DNA from: Clostridiales bacterium UBA1316
Lineage (GTDB): Bacteria > Bacillota > Clostridia > Oscillospirales > Oscillospiraceae
DNA length: 24,969 bases
Assembly (NCBI GenBank): GCA_002307055.1
Contig: DBTM01000094.1
Coordinates: 1 to 24,969, forward strand
Reading direction: 5' to 3'
Part shown: piece after piece, positions 21,357 through 24,969 of the stretch
Layout: every line of letters starts with the position of its first letter
How positions within the stretch are numbered: position 1 is the first letter of the stretch
Notes under the pieces: generated by a model
Told to the model about the DNA's origin: nothing
Seen by the model: only the letters and a program-made list of their open reading frames with translations
Database searches by the model: none
Translations under genes and position numbers: made by a program

Positions 21357-23012
21357 TCAGCTCTTGATGTCCGCGTACTGGAAGTACCAGAAGCCGGACG
21401 GAGAATGCCAGGAGCCTGTGATATTGGTGTTCTGCAGATAGAACTCATTGTAATACGCCAGCGGGATGCAGGCGGCGTCAGCCATCAGAACATCCTCGGC
21501 TTGGTGCATATAACCCGAACGCGTCTTGGCATCGGGCTCCGCGGCGGCTTTCTTCATCAGATCGTCATATTTGGTGTTGCTGTACTTGGCATCGTTGTTG
21601 CCGTTGCCGGTCATCAGCAGCTCAAGCATGTTGGAGGCGTCGTTATAGTCGAACACCCAGCCGTAACGGCTGACCTGATAATCACCGGAGCGGCGCAGCG
21701 GCGTAAAGGACGCCCACTCGACGACATCGATGTTCACAGTGATGCCGAGCTCTTTCCACGCCTGCTGGATATATTGAGCGACAATTTTGTGGTACCCGGA
21801 GTCATTAATGGAGTAGGTGATGGTCGGGAAGCCTTTGCCGTCGGGATACCCGGCATCAGCCAGCAGCTGCTTGGCCTTGGCCAGGTTGCCCGCGAAGTCA
21901 TTGACATCAATATAGGGCTTGCCGCCGTTGGCATTATCCATGAAGGGTGTGCCGTCCCAGTCGGTAATGCCGGTGCCGATATAGTTCGTTGCGGGGGTGT
22001 AGGTGCCCTGCATGAGCGTTTCAGCAACATATTTGCGGTCGATAGCCAGGCTCAGCGCCATACGGACTCTGGCGTCGGAGAACTGGGGCAGGCTGTCCTG
22101 CGTGTAAATACTGTAGGTGCCCTGAAGAGGATCGATATGGAATTCAGCAGTTCCCTTCAGCGCGGGGATCTCAGCCGTCGGGACATCCTTGATCATCATC
22201 GCCTCGCCTGTCTTATAGGCGGCATAGGAGGCGCTGGGGTCTTCAATGAGCAGCATTTTCATGGAATCAAGCTTGACGGCAGATGCATTCCAGTAGTTGG
22301 GGTTCTTTTGGAAGAGGATATAGGAGCTGGGTACCCACTCTTTGATATAGAAGGCACCGTTGCAGATATAGGACTCGGGCTTTGTGGCCCAGGCGTCGCC
22401 GTTCTTTTCGATGGTGGCCTGATTCACAGGGCTCAGCACCTGGAAGGCTGCAAGCTTGTCAAAATAGACGCAGGGATGTGACAAAGCGACAACAAAGGTC
22501 GTATCGTCCGGCGCAGAAACGCCGAGGGCGTCGACATTGCCGGCGGCTGCATCGTCAAAGCCCTTGACCATGCCAAGCACGGTCTGGGCATATGGAGCGG
22601 CGGTTTTGGGGTCGGCAACACGTTTCCAGCTGTAGACGAAGTCTTTGGCCGTCAGGGCACTGCCGTCAGACCACTTCAGGCCATTGCGCAGATGGAATGT
22701 CCAGGTCAGGCCGTCTGCGCTGACATCCCATTTTTCTGCGGCGCCGCCGATAATTTTGTTGTCTTTATCGACGTTCAGCAGGCAGTCAAAGGCAAACAGG
22801 ATATAGTTCGCGCCGTCAACGGAGCTGTTCAGAGCGGGATCGATTGTCTCGGGATTGGGGCCAAGCTGTGCGACGAGCTGTTTGGCAGCGGTTGCACTTG
22901 CGCTGGGGGCAGATGAGCCGCTTGAACTGGGTGTAGCGGTACCACCGGTACCACAAGCGGTAAGGGTCAGGACCATGATGAGCGCCAGTAATAATGCAAT
23001 CTTCTTTTTCAT
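21357..23012 (-). CDS. oppA: Peptide ABC transporter substrate-binding lipoprotein
   Basis: A 551-residue extracytoplasmic solute-binding protein of family 5 (OppA/DppA-like). A lipoprotein signal ends in LTAC (residues 17-20), followed by a Ser/Ala/Thr linker (24-44). The body shows the family pattern NPETIDPALNSSVDGANYIL, LTWTFHLRNGLKWSDGSALT, ARVRMALSLAIDRK and the terminal LQNTNITGSWHSPSGFWYF, so it should capture oligopeptides outside the membrane and hand them to the OppBC permease. AAGGAGG precedes ATG 23012. It is the third gene in the visible operon, 83 nt after oppF, and is followed at once by a strong terminator, so the operon ends here. Peptide size preference cannot be read from sequence. 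Confidence 0.93.
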   Translation of the reverse strand: MKKKIALLLALIMVLTLTACGTGGTATPSSSGSSAPSASATAAKQLVAQLGPNPETIDPALNSSVDGANYILFAFDCLLNVDKDNKIIGGAAEKWDVSADGLTWTFHLRNGLKWSDGSALTAKDFVYSWKRVADPKTAAPYAQTVLGMVKGFDDAAAGNVDALGVSAPDDTTFVVALSHPCVYFDKLAAFQVLSPVNQATIEKNGDAWATKPESYICNGAFYIKEWVPSSYILFQKNPNYWNASAVKLDSMKMLLIEDPSASYAAYKTGEAMMIKDVPTAEIPALKGTAEFHIDPLQGTYSIYTQDSLPQFSDARVRMALSLAIDRKYVAETLMQGTYTPATNYIGTGITDWDGTPFMDNANGGKPYIDVNDFAGNLAKAKQLLADAGYPDGKGFPTITYSINDSGYHKIVAQYIQQAWKELGITVNIDVVEWASFTPLRRSGDYQVSRYGWVFDYNDASNMLELLMTGNGNNDAKYSNTKYDDLMKKAAAEPDAKTRSGYMHQAEDVLMADAACIPLAYYNEFYLQNTNITGSWHSPSGFWYFQYADIKS

Positions 23013-23095
23013 TGGCTAATCCTCCTTGTTTTTCGTTCGTCATTTATACTCACCGCGTGTTTACACGATGATTATCATAGGTTATTCCCCTCTGG

Positions 23096-24088
23096 TTATT
23101 TTACCCGGTCAAGGTGGTGACAGGCGGTAAAATGATGGGGTGAGACCTCACGCCATTCCGGCTCCTCGGCGGCGCAGCACTCGTCCGCGTAAGGGCAGCG
23201 GGTCCGGAAGTGACAGCCGGAGGGGGGATTTACAGGGCTCGGCACGTCACCCTCAAGCACAATACGCTGCGCGCTGCGGGCCGTCTTCGGATCGGCAACG
23301 GGGATGGCGGAAATGAGGCTGCGCGTATAGGGGTGAACGCTGTGGAAGGTCAGCTCGTAGCTGTCGGCCAGCTCCACCAGCTTGCCCAGATACATGACAC
23401 CGATTCGGTTGGAGATGTGCTTCACCACGCTCAGGTTATGGGCAATGAACAGATAGGTCAGCCCCAGGCGTTCCTGAAGCTCTTCAAACATGTTGACCAC
23501 CTGAGCCTGAATGGAGACATCCAGCGCGGAGATCGGTTCATCACAGACAATGAACTCAGGGTTCACAGCCAAAGCTCGGGCGATACCCACCCGCTGCCGC
23601 TGGCCGCCGGAAAATTCATGCGGATAACGGTTGGCATGCTCCGTGTTGAGGCCGACCAGGCTTAAAAGCTCGACGATACGGTCCCGGCGCTGCCTGACGT
23701 TTGAAGCCAGATGATGGATATCGATTGCCTCACCGACGATATCGCCGACGGTCATACGGGGGTCCAGGCTGGCATAGGGGTCCTGAAACACGATTTGCAT
23801 CTTCCGCCGGTAGGGCAGCATATTCACATGGGTGATATCAATGCCGTCATAAATGATCTTTCCGCCGGTAGGTTCATAAAGGCGCAGCAGCGTACGGCCT
23901 GTGGTCGTCTTGCCGCAGCCGGATTCTCCGACAAGGCCGAGGGTCTCGCCCTTGTTGATATAAAAAGATACGTCATCTACGGCTTTGACGACATTTTTGC
24001 CGAACATCCCCTGGCTCCGCACGGGGAAATACTGCTGCAGATGCTGGACTTCAACCAATTTATTCTGATTAAAATTTTTATTTTCCAT
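23096..24088 (-). CDS. oppF: Oligopeptide ABC transporter ATP-binding protein
   Basis: A 330-residue cytosolic ATPase. Walker A GESGCGKTT is at 54-62, the Q loop in VFQDPYASLDP, the ABC signature FSGGQRQR, Walker B FIVCDEP, the D loop SALDVSIQ, and the switch His in FIAHNLSVV. The C-terminal oligopeptide/dipeptide extension carries CHFRTRCPYADECC and later CHH; this Cys-rich tail is characteristic of OppD/F and DppD/F, where an iron-sulfur cluster has been reported in relatives. It pairs with OppD to energise peptide uptake. ATG 24088 follows the oppD stop with zero intergenic bases, implying translational coupling. Confidence 0.95.
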   Translation of the reverse strand: MENKNFNQNKLVEVQHLQQYFPVRSQGMFGKNVVKAVDDVSFYINKGETLGLVGESGCGKTTTGRTLLRLYEPTGGKIIYDGIDITHVNMLPYRRKMQIVFQDPYASLDPRMTVGDIVGEAIDIHHLASNVRQRRDRIVELLSLVGLNTEHANRYPHEFSGGQRQRVGIARALAVNPEFIVCDEPISALDVSIQAQVVNMFEELQERLGLTYLFIAHNLSVVKHISNRIGVMYLGKLVELADSYELTFHSVHPYTRSLISAIPVADPKTARSAQRIVLEGDVPSPVNPPSGCHFRTRCPYADECCAAEEPEWREVSPHHFTACHHLDRVK

Positions 24089-24969
24089 TTACGCCTGCGC
24101 ATCTCCCTGGCTTTCAAATTTCGCCTTGTCCAGAAGCCAGCACGCACTGTAATGCGTGTCGCTGAGCGGCGTGTTGTCCGGCATACGCTCCAGACAAATT
24201 TTCATGCAGGAGCGGCAGCGGGGTCCGAAGGGACAGCCGGCCGGGGGGTTGAGCATATCCACGGGCAGCCCTTCAATCGGCACAAGGCGCTTATGCTCCC
24301 GCTCCTTCAGGTTCGGTATACTCATGAGCAGGCCTTTGGTGTACTCATGAGAGGGCTGATAAAAAATCTCATCCGTGGAGCCGCATTCCACTACCTTGCC
24401 GGCGTACATGACCGCAATACGGTCGCAGGCACCGGCAACAACACCCAGATCATGCGTAATAAGGATGATGGACATATTCAGCTTTTTCTTCAGGTCCATC
24501 ATCAGCTCCAGAATCTGCGCCTGAATCGTAACGTCCAGAGCCGTCGTGGGTTCGTCGGCAATGAGCAGCTTCGGCTCGCAGGCCAGGGCTATGGCAATCA
24601 TCACCCGCTGGCGCATACCTCCGGAAAATTGATGGGGATATTGATAAAATCGCGCTTCAGCGGCAGGGATTCCCACCATTTTCAGCAGTTCAATCCCCCG
24701 GCTAATCGCCTGTTGCTTGGATAATTTCCTATGAAGCATCAAACTTTCAATCATTTGTTGCTTAATGGATAAGACCGGATTTAAGGAGGTCATCGGGTCT
24801 TGAAAGATCATTCCGATCTCGTTGCCACGGACAGCACACATCTCTTTAGCGGATAATCGGGTCAAATCCCGGCCGTTCAGATAAATGTGGCCGGCTGCTA
24901 TTTTACCGGGTTCTTGCAGTAAACCCATGATCGATAAAGCGGTTACGCTTTTCCCGCAACCGGATTCAC
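24089..24969 (-). CDS. oppD: Oligopeptide ABC transporter ATP-binding protein, 5' end cut by window
   Basis: 293 codons visible; the N-terminus lies beyond the window. The frame at the edge reads ESGCGKSVTALSIMGLL, the Walker A motif, so about 40 residues are missing. Also seen are the Q loop MIFQDPMTSLNP, signature FSGGMRQRV, Walker B LLIADEPTTALDVT, switch ILITHDLGVV, and a C-terminal Cys cluster (CPFGPRCRSCMKIC). PMTSLNP and SGGMRQR identify it as the D-type rather than the F-type subunit. The oppB/oppC permease genes probably lie further upstream on the minus strand. It ends at TAA directly abutting the oppF start. Confidence 0.95.
   Translation of the reverse strand, partial: ESGCGKSVTALSIMGLLQEPGKIAAGHIYLNGRDLTRLSAKEMCAVRGNEIGMIFQDPMTSLNPVLSIKQQMIESLMLHRKLSKQQAISRGIELLKMVGIPAAEARFYQYPHQFSGGMRQRVMIAIALACEPKLLIADEPTTALDVTIQAQILELMMDLKKKLNMSIILITHDLGVVAGACDRIAVMYAGKVVECGSTDEIFYQPSHEYTKGLLMSIPNLKEREHKRLVPIEGLPVDMLNPPAGCPFGPRCRSCMKICLERMPDNTPLSDTHYSACWLLDKAKFESQGDAQA

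Noticed and set aside
21405..24724. Plus-strand frames of 150-358 codons opposite the opp genes
   Set aside because: Antisense shadows of strongly conserved transporter genes with no RBS and no motif.

Overview
The window looks like chromosomal DNA of an anaerobic Firmicute of class Clostridia, plausibly Oscillospirales/Ruminococcaceae-like. Reasons: GGAGG-type ribosome binding sites, LxxC lipoproteins, copper-amine-oxidase-like 'stalk' domains on secreted proteins, a YczE/YitT-type membrane protein, DUF975 and HsmA-type membrane proteins, and small GC-rich intergenic repeats. The genus assignment is inference. I saw no rRNA, tRNA, CRISPR array, transposase or phage module.

Layout. 1-4215 (+): HNH nuclease, IseA-like lipoprotein, a two-domain GNAT acetyltransferase/APH-type kinase, and a LURP-one/YxjI-like protein. 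Two copies of a ~110-nt hairpin repeat flank the lipoprotein gene. 4412-6656 (-): galactokinase and a LysR regulator. 6830-8993 (+): a YczE-like membrane protein divergent from the LysR gene, then an OxlT-like MFS transporter. 9073-12510: a hendecad-repeat coiled-coil gene (-), a cold-shock gene (+), then a minus-strand group of YjcQ-like, DUF975, UlaG-like metallo-beta-lactamase-fold and HsmA-like genes. 12715-14705 (+): a 27-codon small ORF that overlaps the first of three tandem nitroreductase genes; the second and third are recent paralogues. 14819-17554 (-): DUF1294 protein, a frame-disrupted unknown gene, a PilZ protein behind a long palindrome-rich leader, and a dual-specificity-type tyrosine phosphatase. 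17726-21131 (-): two paralogous secreted proteins sharing a stalk region and an unrecognised ~200-residue C-terminal domain; the longer carries an extra N-terminal metallophosphoesterase. 21357-24969 (-): an oligopeptide ABC transporter segment in the order oppD (cut by the window edge), oppF, oppA.

Most genes are housekeeping or accessory single units separated by hairpin terminators, so no large multi-gene pathway is evident. Clear functional units are the opp operon, the LysR/YczE divergent pair and the nitroreductase cluster. The most interesting items are the covarying hairpin repeats and their invasion of coding ends, the GNAT-kinase fusion, the 11-residue repeat protein, the phosphoesterase/stalk paralogue pair with its unknown C-terminal domain, the PilZ leader, and the frame-disrupted gene at 15256-15853. 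Start codons were moved inward from the longest open frame wherever a ribosome binding site or family alignment favoured it; these choices are stated per gene.
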